From contig NZ_CP136594.1 of assembly GCF_032852305.1 (NCBI RefSeq), forward strand, positions 1,711,501 through 1,775,500: a stretch of DNA of 64,000 nucleotides, written 5' to 3'. This document shows positions 8,507 through 17,408 of this stretch, in pieces (positions within the stretch are counted from its first letter, which is position 1; each line of letters opens with the position of its first letter). The position numbers were made by a program, and so were the translations under genes. The notes under the pieces are model-generated. The model searched no databases, was not told where the DNA came from, and saw only the letters and a program-made list of their open reading frames with translations. This DNA comes from Parasphingorhabdus sp. SCSIO 66989 (GTDB taxonomy: Bacteria; Pseudomonadota; Alphaproteobacteria; Sphingomonadales; Sphingomonadaceae).

Positions 8507-9805
8507 TCACCCAAAAACCCGCGCAAAAATCGTGTCGACATACTTGAAATGATATTCGAGCGTGAATTTCTCGCGCAGATCGTCTTCGCTGATTTTTGCC
8601 GTGACATCCTCATCCCCCAGCAGCAGATCGAGCAACGAGAGCTGGCCATCGCTCTCCCATACCTGCATCGCATTGCGCTGGACGATGCGATAGGCGTCCT
8701 CACGGCTGATTCCCGCTTGCGTCAATGCCAACAGGACTCGCTGCGAGTGGACCAGCCCGCCCATGCGGTCGAGATTCTTCTGCATCCGTTCGGGATAGAT
8801 AAGCAGCTTGTCGACTACGCCGGTCAGGCGGCGCAGGGCGAAGTCCAGCGTGATGGTTGCATCGGGGCCGATAAAGCGTTCAACCGAGCTGTGCGAGATA
8901 TCGCGCTCATGCCATAGCGCGACATTCTCCATTGCGGGCAGGGCATGGCTGCGCACCATGCGGGCGAGGCCGGTGAGATTCTCGGTCAGCACCGGATTGC
9001 GCTTGTGCGGCATCGCGCTGGAGCCTTTCTGGCCGGGGGAGAAATATTCCTCGGCTTCCAAGACCTCGGTGCGCTGTAAATGGCGGATTTCGGTAGCCAG
9101 CCGCTCGATGGACGAGGCAATCACCGCGAGAGTGGCGAAATATTGCGCATGGCGGTCGCGCGGGATGACCTGTGTCGAAACCGGCTCCAGCTCGAGCCCC
9201 ATTTTCTCGGCGACATGCGCTTCGACTTTCGGGTCGATATTAGCAAAGGTTCCGACCGCGCCGCTGATCGCACAGGTGGCAATCTCCTTGCGCGCGGCCA
9301 CCAGCCGCTCCCGACCGCGATCAAATTCGGCATAGGCTTGCGCGAGTTTCAGGCCGAAGGTGGTCGGTTCGGCATGAATGCCATGGCTGCGACCGATTGT
9401 GGCGGTATAGCGATGCTCCTCGGCGCGGCGTTTCAGCGCGGCGAGCAGCGCGTCCATATCGGCAAGCAAGATATCACTGGCGCGGGCCAGCTGCACCGAA
9501 AGACAGGTGTCGAGCACGTCCGAACTGGTCATGCCCTGATGCATAAACCGCGCTTCATCGCCGACATTTTCCGCAACATTGGTGAGGAAGGCGATGACGT
9601 CATGCTTGACCTCGGCCTCAATCGCATCGATCCGCGCGACATCAAAGGCACCGCGCTCCCATATCGCCTTGGCCGCCTCTTTCGGCACCACACCTAGCTC
9701 TGCCAGCGCATCGGTGGCATGTGCCTCAATCTCGAACCAGATGCGGAATTTCGCTTCCGGCTCCCAGATGGCGGTCATATCGGGATGGGCATAGCGTGGA
9801 ACCAT
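8507..9805 (-). CDS. purB: Adenylosuccinate lyase
   Basis: A 432-residue fumarase/aspartase-superfamily lyase that releases fumarate from SAICAR and from adenylosuccinate in purine synthesis. The superfamily signature is visible as SSAMPHKRNP, with TSSDVLDT in the N-terminal half and GRSHGIHAEPTTFG carrying the catalytic histidine. The start ATG 9805 gives the usual beginning MVPRYAHPDM; a 20-codon upstream extension in frame has no family support. It is transcribed toward copy 2 of the nested palindrome. Confidence 0.96.
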   Translation of the reverse strand: MVPRYAHPDMTAIWEPEAKFRIWFEIEAHATDALAELGVVPKEAAKAIWERGAFDVARIDAIEAEVKHDVIAFLTNVAENVGDEARFMHQGMTSSDVLDTCLSVQLARASDILLADMDALLAALKRRAEEHRYTATIGRSHGIHAEPTTFGLKLAQAYAEFDRGRERLVAARKEIATCAISGAVGTFANIDPKVEAHVAEKMGLELEPVSTQVIPRDRHAQYFATLAVIASSIERLATEIRHLQRTEVLEAEEYFSPGQKGSSAMPHKRNPVLTENLTGLARMVRSHALPAMENVALWHERDISHSSVERFIGPDATITLDFALRRLTGVVDKLLIYPERMQKNLDRMGGLVHSQRVLLALTQAGISREDAYRIVQRNAMQVWESDGQLSLLDLLLGDEDVTAKISEDDLREKFTLEYHFKYVDTIFARVFG

Positions 9806-9889
9806 GGCGGGTGACTTTCTGGCTTGATGATGAGATTCGGGCAGTTGGCCGCTGGCTAGCAGCATGGCGTATCCATCGCAATTGAAGCT

Positions 9890-10618
9890 TCAGATAAGTC
9901 CCTCGGCTTTCATGCTGAAATGCCCGTCGCGGCCAATGATGATATGGTCATGCACCGAGATATTCAGCCGCCGTCCGGCCTCGGATATATCGCGGGTAAT
10001 GGCAATATCCTGACGACTGGGTGATGGATTGCCGCTGGGGTGGTTATGCACCATGATTAGCGATACCGCGCCGAGCTCCAACGCGCGCTGGATCACTTGC
10101 CGGGTGTAGATCGCAGCCTCATCCACCGAGCCATCGCTCATTTTTTCATCGCTGATCACCATATTGCGGCTGTTAAGATAGAGTATCCGCACCCGCTCTA
10201 CGGTAAGATGCGCCATATCGGCGCGAAGATAGTCGAGAAGTGCCTGCCAGCTACCTATGACCGGCAGATTGACAACCGGTTCGCGCAACAGGCGCAATGC
10301 CGAAACTTGCGCGATTTTGAGTGCCGCAACGCTTGTTTCACCAAGGCCGGGAACCTGCATCAAAGTGCGGCTGTCGGCGGTCAGAACCGCGGCCAATGTA
10401 CCGAAACGGGCGATAAGCGCTTTGGCCAGCGGTTTGGTGTCGCGCCGGGGGATTGCCAACGCCAGCAGATATTCGATCACCTCATGATCGAGCAGCGCGG
10501 TATCATCCTGATCGAGCAGCCTTTGTCGCAACCGGGCGCGATGGCCTGCGCCATCTGTGGCTTTATCTTGCTTGTCATCAGGAAAAAGCGGTGTGGAAGC
10601 TGTCGCCTTGTCCGTCAT
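9890..10618 (-). CDS. radC: RadC / JAB-domain protein
   Basis: A 242-residue protein with an N-terminal helix-hairpin-helix region (GHRARLRQRLLDQD, then GLGETSVAALK) and a C-terminal MPN/JAB domain. The metal-binding JAMM pattern appears as HNHPSGNPSPSRQD. RadC was named for DNA repair but its biochemical role is unsettled. The start ATG 10618 is chosen because the in-frame extension to 10786 overlaps the divergent ydbH promoter region and does not look like protein. It lies 84 bases from the purB start. Confidence 0.9.
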   Translation of the reverse strand: MTDKATASTPLFPDDKQDKATDGAGHRARLRQRLLDQDDTALLDHEVIEYLLALAIPRRDTKPLAKALIARFGTLAAVLTADSRTLMQVPGLGETSVAALKIAQVSALRLLREPVVNLPVIGSWQALLDYLRADMAHLTVERVRILYLNSRNMVISDEKMSDGSVDEAAIYTRQVIQRALELGAVSLIMVHNHPSGNPSPSRQDIAITRDISEAGRRLNISVHDHIIIGRDGHFSMKAEGLI

Positions 10619-10719
10619 GATCGCTCCCTCCACCGATGCTGTACCGTAACTATAGCCGATATTCGGCCCCGGTTCATTGTCGATTGCACATGATTGGCTT
10701 TTTGCGCAATAGGGTGAGC

Positions 10720-13700
10720 ATGACAGCGAGCGAACAGGAAGCGGATATGCCATCGTCCCGTGCCGCGTCGCTTGTGCCCGAATCATTATGGGTTCGGCTG
10801 TTATTGGCGGGCATTTTTATAGTGTTTGCGGGCGGCTTTCTGGCCTGGACGCAGCGGGTAGAGCTGGCCGACAGCTATGCCGCCGATTATCTCGCGACAC
10901 AGGGCATAGAAGCGCATTATGACGTCGTCGATGTCGGTGTCCGGCGGCAACATCTGCGTAATGTCATCATAGGATCACCCAAAGCACCTGATCTGGTGAT
11001 CGAAGAGGTGATCGCGACAACCCGCCCCGGTTTCGGGACGCTGGTGCTTGAAGATGTCCGCGTCAGAGGTATGCGGCTGTTTGGGCGTTATGATGATAGC
11101 AATACGGACAGGCCATTAAGCTTCGGCGCGCTGGACAAGCTGATTTTCACCGATAGCGATGCGCCATTTGAGCTGCCTGATTTTACCGTGGATGTCGATG
11201 ATGCCCGCATTCGCATGGATACGCCCTATGGTGATGTCGGTGTGGCGCTGAGTGGCTATGGCCATCTGAAAGACGGCTTTGAGGGCGAATTGGCAGCGAC
11301 GGCGGAAGCTCTCGACTTCGGCAGTTGCACTATCGACCAACCGAGCCTGTTCGGAACCATCCGGGTTGCATCGCTCGAACCGATTTTCTCCGGGCCCTTG
11401 CGGGGCACAAATCTGAATTGTCCGGATGCTGCCGCCAAACTGGAATCCTTTGCCTTTACCGCCGATGCCCGCGCCAATCGCACGCTGGAAGAGCTGCATC
11501 TCGGTCTGAGCGGTGCCGCAGAGTCGCCGGTCTATGCCGGGCTGGATCAGGGGCAGATCGTCGCGGAAACACTGCTGGTCGATATGGAAGCGGGCATAGA
11601 TGCGAAAGTGCTTGATATGCAGGGTGAGGTGTCGCTCGCAGACATGCGCTCGCCCTGGCTTGATGGCGAAGAGGTTGCGTTCAGTGTGAATAGCGAGCCT
11701 CTGGCTTTCGCCGATATGGCGCAAAGCGGTGCAATACTGGAAAGGCTGGAGGCCAGCGCCGCACTCAATGCCAAGGGGTTAACCGTTGATGACGCCTGGA
11801 ATAGTGTCGCGACGGAGGCGGTGGCAGAGACGCCGCTGGAGCCTTTATGGCGCCATATCGCGCCATTGCTCAATGCGCATATGAGCAATGCCGGTTTCGC
11901 GCTTAGTGGTTCTGTCGCCGATGGTGTGCTTGCACTCGATCCCTCGGTGATCAAACGCGACAATGGCGCAGCACTAGCGCGCTTTTCCGGCGCTGATATT
12001 GCTCTCAACGGCACCGGAGCGGCTGACGATATCCCATTCAGCGCGCGCATTGTTGACCGCAGCCTGCCGCAACTCTCAGCCGATATTCTCTGGGGCGGAG
12101 GTCTGGCTAATGGCGGTTTGAAACAGATTGACCTCTCCTTGCGGCGCTATGCCGCCAATGGTGCCGCACTGGCGATTGAGGATTTACGCATACGCCAGCA
12201 GGGCAGGGCGGATTATGCGCTGGCGGGCACCATTGGGCTGACCGGACCTTTGCCCGATGGCCGTGTTGATAATCTGGTGCTGCCGCTCAATGGCCAGTTG
12301 CGCGATGGTAGCAGCTATTATGCACGCGGCGGTTGTCAGAAAGTCGCGTTTAACAGCCTGAAAATGGCGACGACCAGCATCGCCAGGAACGGTCTGTCTT
12401 TATGCCCGGTAGATGGCAAGCCGCTGCTTGCCTTTGATGATCAGGGTGTTCGTTTCAACGCCAATAGTGGCGCGGTATCGCTGAAGGGCGATCTGTCGGG
12501 CACGTCATGGGCGGTCGCTTCAGAGCAGCTGATATTGCGTTACCCCGGCATGACCGAATTGCGCGACATAACCGCGCAAATCGGGGAGGCAGAGAGTGCA
12601 ACGCGCATTGCCGCGCAGTCGCTCACGCTGGACAGCAATGGCGGCGAACTGGGCGGGGAATTTTCCGAGGCGGTTGCGACCATCGGCGAAATCCCGTTGC
12701 TTATTGATGAAGGGCAGGGGCAATGGTCCTGGGGTGATGAAGGGCTGTTGCTCGCTTCGGATCATATCCGCGTCAGCGATCGTGAACCGGAATATCGCTT
12801 CAACCCGCTTTTTGGCCGCGATGTCACACTGAAGCTGGTCGATGGACGCGTTACGGCTGACGGTTATCTGCACGAGAGGGAAACCGAAACCCGGGTCAGC
12901 ACTGTCAATATTGTCCATGATCTGGAAAGCGCAACGGGCAATGCTGTTCTGAAAGTCGATGCGCTGCGCTTTGGTCCTGAATTCCAGCCGGAACTGATTA
13001 CGCCACTCACCTTGGGACTGGTCGCGAATGTTAATGGCCAAGTCGACGGCGCGGGAGAGATTCGCTGGAATCCTGACGGGATAGAAAGCGATGGCCGTTT
13101 CTATACCGAATATGCCGATCTCGCCGCCGCTTTCGGTCCGGTTAAGGGCATAGCCGGCGAGATTGTCTTTTCCGATCTGCTCGCCATTGAAACACCGCCG
13201 GGGCAGGTGGTGCGGCTGGGTGAGGTCAATCCCGGTGTCGCCGCTTATGACGGCGTGATCCGCTACCAGCTCCTGCCGAATCAACGGATTGCACTGGAAG
13301 GTGGGGAATGGCCCTTTGCCAATGGCCGCCTGATCATGGAGCCCGCAGTCTTTGATATGGCGGGCGAAGAGGACCGCAGGCTGGGCTTTGAGGTCATCGG
13401 CATGGATGCGGCGCTTTTTCTGGCGCAATATGATTTTGAGAATATCACCGCCACCGGAGTTTTTGATGGCAAGCTACCGATTATCTTCAATCAGGATGGT
13501 GGCCGGATTGAGGGTGGTCATTTGACCGTGCGCGAAGGTGGCGGCACCGTCGCCTATGTCGGCCAGCTTACCTATGAGGATATGGGCACGGTTGCCAATT
13601 TCGCGTTTAACAGCCTGCGCTCGCTCAAATACCAGTCGTTGGAAATCGATATGAACGGCCCGCTGGATGGCGAGATGGTGACACAGATCAACTTCGCCGG

Positions 13701-13911
13701 CCTCAGCCAGGGCGATGAAGCCTCGCGCAATTTTATCACCAAGCAAATCGCCAAACTGCCGATCCAGTTCAATGTCACCGTGCGCGCGCCATTTTTTCAG
13801 CTGATCACATCGGCACGGTCATTTTACGACACGCAATATTTGCCTGATATCCGATCGGTCACTATTCCGTCGCAAGAACCAGAAGCGGCAGGAGCCAATA
13901 CAGGTGACTGA
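10720..13911 (+). CDS. ydbH: YdbH-family inter-membrane lipid transport protein
   Basis: A 1063-residue protein, using ATG 10720 with AGGGTGAG just upstream; ATG 10747 is an alternative. One N-terminal hydrophobic segment (about residues 28-47) anchors it in the inner membrane. The remainder is beta-rich with repeating strands, the profile of AsmA/YdbH-type bridge proteins. In E. coli YdbH, YhdP and TamB redundantly move phospholipid to the outer membrane. The family call is supported by the two following genes, which match YnbE and YdbL, reproducing the E. coli ydbH-ynbE-ydbL order. It is divergent from radC. Confidence 0.85.
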   Translation: MTASEQEADMPSSRAASLVPESLWVRLLLAGIFIVFAGGFLAWTQRVELADSYAADYLATQGIEAHYDVVDVGVRRQHLRNVIIGSPKAPDLVIEEVIATTRPGFGTLVLEDVRVRGMRLFGRYDDSNTDRPLSFGALDKLIFTDSDAPFELPDFTVDVDDARIRMDTPYGDVGVALSGYGHLKDGFEGELAATAEALDFGSCTIDQPSLFGTIRVASLEPIFSGPLRGTNLNCPDAAAKLESFAFTADARANRTLEELHLGLSGAAESPVYAGLDQGQIVAETLLVDMEAGIDAKVLDMQGEVSLADMRSPWLDGEEVAFSVNSEPLAFADMAQSGAILERLEASAALNAKGLTVDDAWNSVATEAVAETPLEPLWRHIAPLLNAHMSNAGFALSGSVADGVLALDPSVIKRDNGAALARFSGADIALNGTGAADDIPFSARIVDRSLPQLSADILWGGGLANGGLKQIDLSLRRYAANGAALAIEDLRIRQQGRADYALAGTIGLTGPLPDGRVDNLVLPLNGQLRDGSSYYARGGCQKVAFNSLKMATTSIARNGLSLCPVDGKPLLAFDDQGVRFNANSGAVSLKGDLSGTSWAVASEQLILRYPGMTELRDITAQIGEAESATRIAAQSLTLDSNGGELGGEFSEAVATIGEIPLLIDEGQGQWSWGDEGLLLASDHIRVSDREPEYRFNPLFGRDVTLKLVDGRVTADGYLHERETETRVSTVNIVHDLESATGNAVLKVDALRFGPEFQPELITPLTLGLVANVNGQVDGAGEIRWNPDGIESDGRFYTEYADLAAAFGPVKGIAGEIVFSDLLAIETPPGQVVRLGEVNPGVAAYDGVIRYQLLPNQRIALEGGEWPFANGRLIMEPAVFDMAGEEDRRLGFEVIGMDAALFLAQYDFENITATGVFDGKLPIIFNQDGGRIEGGHLTVREGGGTVAYVGQLTYEDMGTVANFAFNSLRSLKYQSLEIDMNGPLDGEMVTQINFAGLSQGDEASRNFITKQIAKLPIQFNVTVRAPFFQLITSARSFYDTQYLPDIRSVTIPSQEPEAAGANTGD

Positions 13912-13959
13912 AAACCGAATTTACAATGCTATTCAGCCATCTGAAAGCGAGCATATGCC

Positions 13960-14172
13960 ATGAAACATGATAATAAGATGGCTGGACAATATGTTAGCGC
14001 GTCCTGGCTTATCGCCCTGTTTGCCGTGTTGCCGGTGAGTGGCTGCATCAGTCTGGAAGCGCCGAATGAGCCGATTGTCATCGAATTGAATATTAATATC
14101 AGTCAGGAAGTGGTGTATCGTCTGGATAATGATGCCAAAGCCCTGATTGACGAGAATGAGGATATTTTCTGA
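13960..14172 (+). CDS. ynbE: YnbE-family small outer-membrane lipoprotein
   Basis: A 70-residue protein with a signal peptide ending in a lipobox PVSGC (lipidated C29), followed by a short mature part, PIVIELNINISQEV and an acidic tail. YnbE-type proteins have this NxNI-containing beta-strand and are proposed to cap the YdbH bridge at the outer membrane. An internal ATG at 13978 could be the true start. The stop overlaps the next start as TGATG, so ydbL translation is coupled. Confidence 0.85.
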   Translation: MKHDNKMAGQYVSASWLIALFAVLPVSGCISLEAPNEPIVIELNINISQEVVYRLDNDAKALIDENEDIF

Positions 14173-14564
14173 TGGTTGATCTGAGTACCAAAGTTTCAGC
14201 CGCCCTGGTCCCCGTTGCCGCCGTGGCGCTGTTTTTCTCGCCTGCGGTCGTATCAGCGCAGAGCATGACCTATAAATCTGCGAAAGCCTCCGGTGTTATC
14301 GGCGAAAAGCCCGATGGCTATCTCGCTGTGGTCAATGGCGGCAATGCTGAGGCTCGTCGCGTGGTCGACAGCGTCAATATCAAGCGCAAGGCAAAATATA
14401 CCGAACTGGCATCGCAAAAAGGTGTGACGGTGCAGGAAGTGGCACTGTCCACCGGCTGCAACCTGATCACCAAATTGCAGCCGGGCCAAAAATATATGAC
14501 TCCATCGGGCCAGTGGAAAACCCGCGATGGTTCTCCGCCCGAGCGCGATGCTCGCTGTCCGTAA
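14172..14564 (+). CDS. ydbL: YdbL-family (DUF1318) periplasmic protein
   Basis: A 130-residue protein with a signal peptide (about residues 1-30, cleavage near VSAQS) and a DUF1318-like mature part. The conserved region AKASGVIGEKPDGYLAVV is followed by VNIKRKAKYTELA and VQEVA. DUF1318 proteins are encoded after ynbE and are thought to assist YdbH-YnbE assembly in the periplasm. This third gene confirms the ydbH-ynbE-ydbL unit. A palindromic repeat at 14575-14714 begins about ten bases after its stop. Confidence 0.85.
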   Translation: MVDLSTKVSAALVPVAAVALFFSPAVVSAQSMTYKSAKASGVIGEKPDGYLAVVNGGNAEARRVVDSVNIKRKAKYTELASQKGVTVQEVALSTGCNLITKLQPGQKYMTPSGQWKTRDGSPPERDARCP

Positions 14565-14574
14565 ACCTTAATTT

Positions 14575-14714
14575 CCCCCCTCCACCTTTAGGGGAGTGGC
14601 AGTGAGACTTAGTGAACCGAAGGTGAGCTTAGTCGCAGCGGGGCGGGGGATATCCACTTGCGCTGCGCTAGTTGAACGCCCCCACCCCAACCCCTCCCCT
14701 GAAGGGGAGGGGCT
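14575..14714. repeat. GC-rich inverted repeat between ydbL and atpI
   Basis: The right arm, CCCCCACCCCAACCCCTCCC followed by CTGAAGGGGAGGGGC, matches the right arm of the 2313-2411 element almost base for base. The left arm begins CCCCCCTCCACCTTTAGGGG and is its imperfect complement. The middle differs from the other copy and includes CGCTGCGCTAGTTGAACGCC. It occupies about half of the 310-base gap before atpI; in the remaining 160 bases I see no gene and no clear promoter. Confidence 0.75.
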
Positions 14715-14874
14715 TTGTTTCTGATATATTTTCCCACTTTCCGTTTACGGAAATGTGTGCATTGCCGCTATGGCCATTGACTTGCGCCAAACGGCTCACT
14801 AAACGGGCCGCGCCTAGGCGGGTTGCCTCGTTCTTCGGCGCTTTACCGGGTGGTTTTGACAATCTGGACAAGCG

Positions 14875-15210
14875 ATGGCGGACGAACGACCTCAAAAGAA
14901 ACCTGATACGCAAAACAACCGGCTGGATTCGCTTGATGACAGGCTCGACCGGCTCGAAGCGGAGCGTAGCAACAGGAACGGCAAAAAGTCTGTCGAAGCC
15001 GATCCCAATTATCGGATGGGCACGCGGGTTTTGGCCGATCTGATTGCAGGGGTTGCCGGGGGTCTTTTATTTGGCTGGCTGTTCGACAGCTGGCTGGGGA
15101 CTTCGCCTTGGTTGATGCTGGTGTTCCTGTTCCTCGGGATCATCGTGGCATTCAGGAATATAATGCGGCTGACCGGCACCAGTTCGGGCGGCCCGCAAGA
15201 CGAAGAATAG
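14875..15210 (+). CDS. atpI: ATP synthase accessory protein AtpI
   Basis: A 111-residue protein with a charged N-terminal third containing a heptad-like LDSLDDRLDRLEAE stretch and two hydrophobic segments (about residues 52-68 and 74-92). GLLFGWLFDSWLGTSPW is the family signature. AtpI/AtpZ-type proteins help assemble the c-ring of F-type ATP synthase and may take part in Mg/Ca transport. It precedes atpB by 9 bases, the normal alphaproteobacterial F0 operon order. Confidence 0.9.
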   Translation: MADERPQKKPDTQNNRLDSLDDRLDRLEAERSNRNGKKSVEADPNYRMGTRVLADLIAGVAGGLLFGWLFDSWLGTSPWLMLVFLFLGIIVAFRNIMRLTGTSSGGPQDEE

Positions 15211-15219
15211 GGTAAAAGC

Positions 15220-16005
15220 GTGGCCGGCGAATCATCAGGTAAAATCGACCCGATGCACCAGTTCCAGATTGAAAGTTTTTTCGATCTGTTCAGCATTGGT
15301 GGTCAGCAGATTGCCTTTACCAATAGCGCGCTGTGGATGATCCTCACCGTTGTCGCCCTTTGGGTGTTTATGCAGGGCGGTATGAAACGCGAGCTGGTCC
15401 CCGGTCGCTGGCAGGTGATGGTTGAGGGCTTTACCGGCTTTATCGACAATATGATGCTCGCCAATATCGGCGAAGAGGGCAAGAAATATACGCCCTATGT
15501 CTTCTCGCTGTTCATGTTCATTCTGTTCGCTAATATCCTCGGCCTGATGCCGATCGGACTGGTGGGCGGCCATCCTTTCACCGTGACCAGCCACCTGACC
15601 GTGACCGGCATTCTCGCCATTGTCAGCTTCTCGATCGTCCTGATCGTGGGCTTCTGGCGTCATGGCTTCCACTTTTTCTCGCTGTTCGTTCCGCATGGCA
15701 CGCCGCTGCCGATGATTCCGTTCATCTTCCTGGTTGAGCTGCTGTCCTTCCTGGTGCGCCCGTTCAGCCTCGGCCTGCGTCTCTTCGTCGCCATGACCGC
15801 AGGACACATCCTGCTCAAGGTTCTGGCGGGCTTCGTCATTAACTCGACCAAGGCCGGTGTCGGCTATGGCCTGATGGTCGGCATCCCAAGCCTCACGCTG
15901 ATGGTCGGCATCAGCGCGCTGGAGATATTGGTGGCCGTGGTTCAGGCCTATGTTTTCGCTCTGTTGACCTCGCTCTACATCAACGATGCGGTCAACCTTC
16001 ACTGA
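15220..16005 (+). CDS. atpB: ATP synthase F0 subunit a
   Basis: A 261-residue polytopic inner-membrane protein forming the proton half-channels next to the c-ring. The essential arginine is R187 in FSLGLRLFVAM. Five to six hydrophobic segments are visible. The start GTG 15220 gives a family-like N-terminus (GKIDPMHQF); ATG 15253 is a shorter alternative. The motif after the arginine reads VAMTAGH where many relatives have ANM-AGH, a mild deviation. It is followed by atpE after 56 bases. Confidence 0.96.
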   Translation: MAGESSGKIDPMHQFQIESFFDLFSIGGQQIAFTNSALWMILTVVALWVFMQGGMKRELVPGRWQVMVEGFTGFIDNMMLANIGEEGKKYTPYVFSLFMFILFANILGLMPIGLVGGHPFTVTSHLTVTGILAIVSFSIVLIVGFWRHGFHFFSLFVPHGTPLPMIPFIFLVELLSFLVRPFSLGLRLFVAMTAGHILLKVLAGFVINSTKAGVGYGLMVGIPSLTLMVGISALEILVAVVQAYVFALLTSLYINDAVNLH

Positions 16006-16061
16006 TTTAACCCTTTCATTCACAACCGTTTTCAACACGATTTTTTCCAAGGAGTAATATA

Positions 16062-16289
16062 ATGGACGCAGAAGCAGCAAAGCTGGTCGGTGCAGGTCTG
16101 GCAGCTATCGGTGCCGGCATGGCCGCTATCGGTGTGGGTAATGTTTTCGGCTCGTTTCTGGAAAGCGCGCTGCGCAATCCTGCCGCTGCGGATGGCCAGC
16201 AGGGCCGTCTGTTCATCGGTTTCGCCGCTGCCGAGCTTCTCGGCCTGCTGGCTTTCGTTGTCGCGATGATCCTGATCTTCGTCGCCTAA
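16062..16289 (+). CDS. atpE: ATP synthase F0 subunit c
   Basis: A 75-residue hairpin protein that forms the rotating proton-binding ring. The Gly/Ala-rich first helix (GAGLAAIGAGMAAIGVG), the polar RNP loop (residues 38-40) and the proton-binding carboxylate E58 (AAAELLG) in the second helix are all visible. An AAGGAG ribosome site precedes the ATG. A strong hairpin directly after the gene (16306-16338) may set the high c-subunit dose relative to b and b'. Confidence 0.97.
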   Translation: MDAEAAKLVGAGLAAIGAGMAAIGVGNVFGSFLESALRNPAAADGQQGRLFIGFAAAELLGLLAFVVAMILIFVA

Positions 16290-16305
16290 ACGAACATGCT
16301 ATACC

Positions 16306-16338
16306 CCTCCGGCGCCTTGGTGCCGGAGGACTTTCTTT
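16306..16338 (+). terminator. Hairpin between atpE and atpF' (attenuator or mRNA-stability element)
   Basis: CCTCCGGC pairs perfectly with GCCGGAGG across an eight-base loop, followed by ACTTTCTTTCC. Placement 17 bases after atpE and before two more genes of the same operon fits partial termination or 3'-end protection rather than a full stop. Confidence 0.6.
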
Positions 16339-16366
16339 CCGGTTATCTGACTGACGGACACCCGAA

Positions 16367-16861
16367 ATGCCACAAATAGACCAGCTTATGACAACCTATG
16401 GATCCCAGTTCTTCTGGCTGGTGATCACCTTTGGCATTGTCTATCTGGTGATTGGTCGTGGCATGCTGCCCAAAATTCAGGGCACGGTGGAAATGCGCGA
16501 AAAGCGTATCTCTGACGATGTCGAGGCCGCGCGTCTGGCGCATAAAAAGGCGGATGAGCTGGAAGAGGAATATAAGACAAAACAGGCGGATGCGCGTTCC
16601 GAAGCGCAGGCCGTGATCGCGGCGGCCAAGGACAAGGCCGCCAAGAACGCCGAAAAGCGGCTGCGTGACGCTGACAAGCGGGTCGCCAGCAAGCTGGAAG
16701 AAGCCGAAAAAGACATAGAAGAGCAGCGCGTTGCCGCCATGGCCGAGCTGCAGGATGTTGCGGCGGAAGCCACCCAGTCGATTTTCGCCAAGCTGACCGG
16801 CTCCAAGGTCACCAAGGCCGAAGCCCGCAGCGCGGTGAAGGGAGCGATGACCGATGCTTGA
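16367..16861 (+). CDS. atpF': ATP synthase F0 subunit b'
   Basis: A 164-residue stator protein with one N-terminal membrane helix (about residues 13-32) and a long Ala/Lys/Glu-rich coiled-coil helix reaching toward F1. Photosynthetic and alphaproteobacterial ATP synthases use a b/b' heterodimer, and the two tandem b-type genes here fit. It overlaps the following b gene by eight bases, implying coupled translation. Which of the two is called b or b' rests on order only. Confidence 0.9.
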   Translation: MPQIDQLMTTYGSQFFWLVITFGIVYLVIGRGMLPKIQGTVEMREKRISDDVEAARLAHKKADELEEEYKTKQADARSEAQAVIAAAKDKAAKNAEKRLRDADKRVASKLEEAEKDIEEQRVAAMAELQDVAAEATQSIFAKLTGSKVTKAEARSAVKGAMTDA

Positions 16862-17405
16862 TCTGTTGCTGATTGCTGCCGAAGGCGCGCATGGCGAGGA
16901 ATATGTCGAGCTCTCCGTATTCGGCATTACCGCGACCGCCTGGGTTTCCATCGCCATGGCGATCCTGATCGGGATCATATTGTGGCGCAAAGTGCCGGCG
17001 ATGATCGCGTCGTCGCTCGACAAGCAGATTGAGGACATCAAGCGGCACCTCGACGAAGCCAAGTCGCTGCGTGAAGAAGCCGAGGCACTGCGCTCGGAAT
17101 ATGAATCGAAGATCGCGAGCGCGGTCACCGAAGCTGAAGATATGAAAGAGCGCGCGGAGCAGGAATCCGAGCTTATCATCGCCGAAGCCAAGGAAAATGC
17201 CACCGCCTTGATTGCACGCCGCAAAAATCTGGCCGAGCAGAAGATCGCCGCCGCCGAACGCGCGGCGATCACGGAAATCCGTGAGAAGGTAACCACGGTT
17301 TCGGCACAGGCCTCGCAGGCACTGGTGCAGAAAAAGCATGATGCCGAAGCGGATGCTGCTCTGGTGGATTCGACAATCGCGACACTGCGCAAGGCGATTC
17401 ACTAG
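16854..17405 (+). CDS. atpF: ATP synthase F0 subunit b
   Basis: A 183-residue stator protein with a membrane helix near residues 24-43 and a long charged coiled coil (residues about 55-160) rich in Glu, Ala and Lys. It pairs with b' to hold F1 against rotation. It is the last gene of the F0 operon; F1 genes (atpHAGDC) are not adjacent, as is usual in alphaproteobacteria. A large inverted repeat begins four bases after the stop. Confidence 0.93.
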   Translation: MLDLLLIAAEGAHGEEYVELSVFGITATAWVSIAMAILIGIILWRKVPAMIASSLDKQIEDIKRHLDEAKSLREEAEALRSEYESKIASAVTEAEDMKERAEQESELIIAEAKENATALIARRKNLAEQKIAAAERAAITEIREKVTTVSAQASQALVQKKHDAEADAALVDSTIATLRKAIH

Positions 17406-17408
17406 GTG

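Noticed and set aside
12520-13428. Minus-strand open frame of 302 codons
   Set aside because: It lies wholly inside ydbH, has no recognisable motif and no ribosome site; it is a shadow frame.
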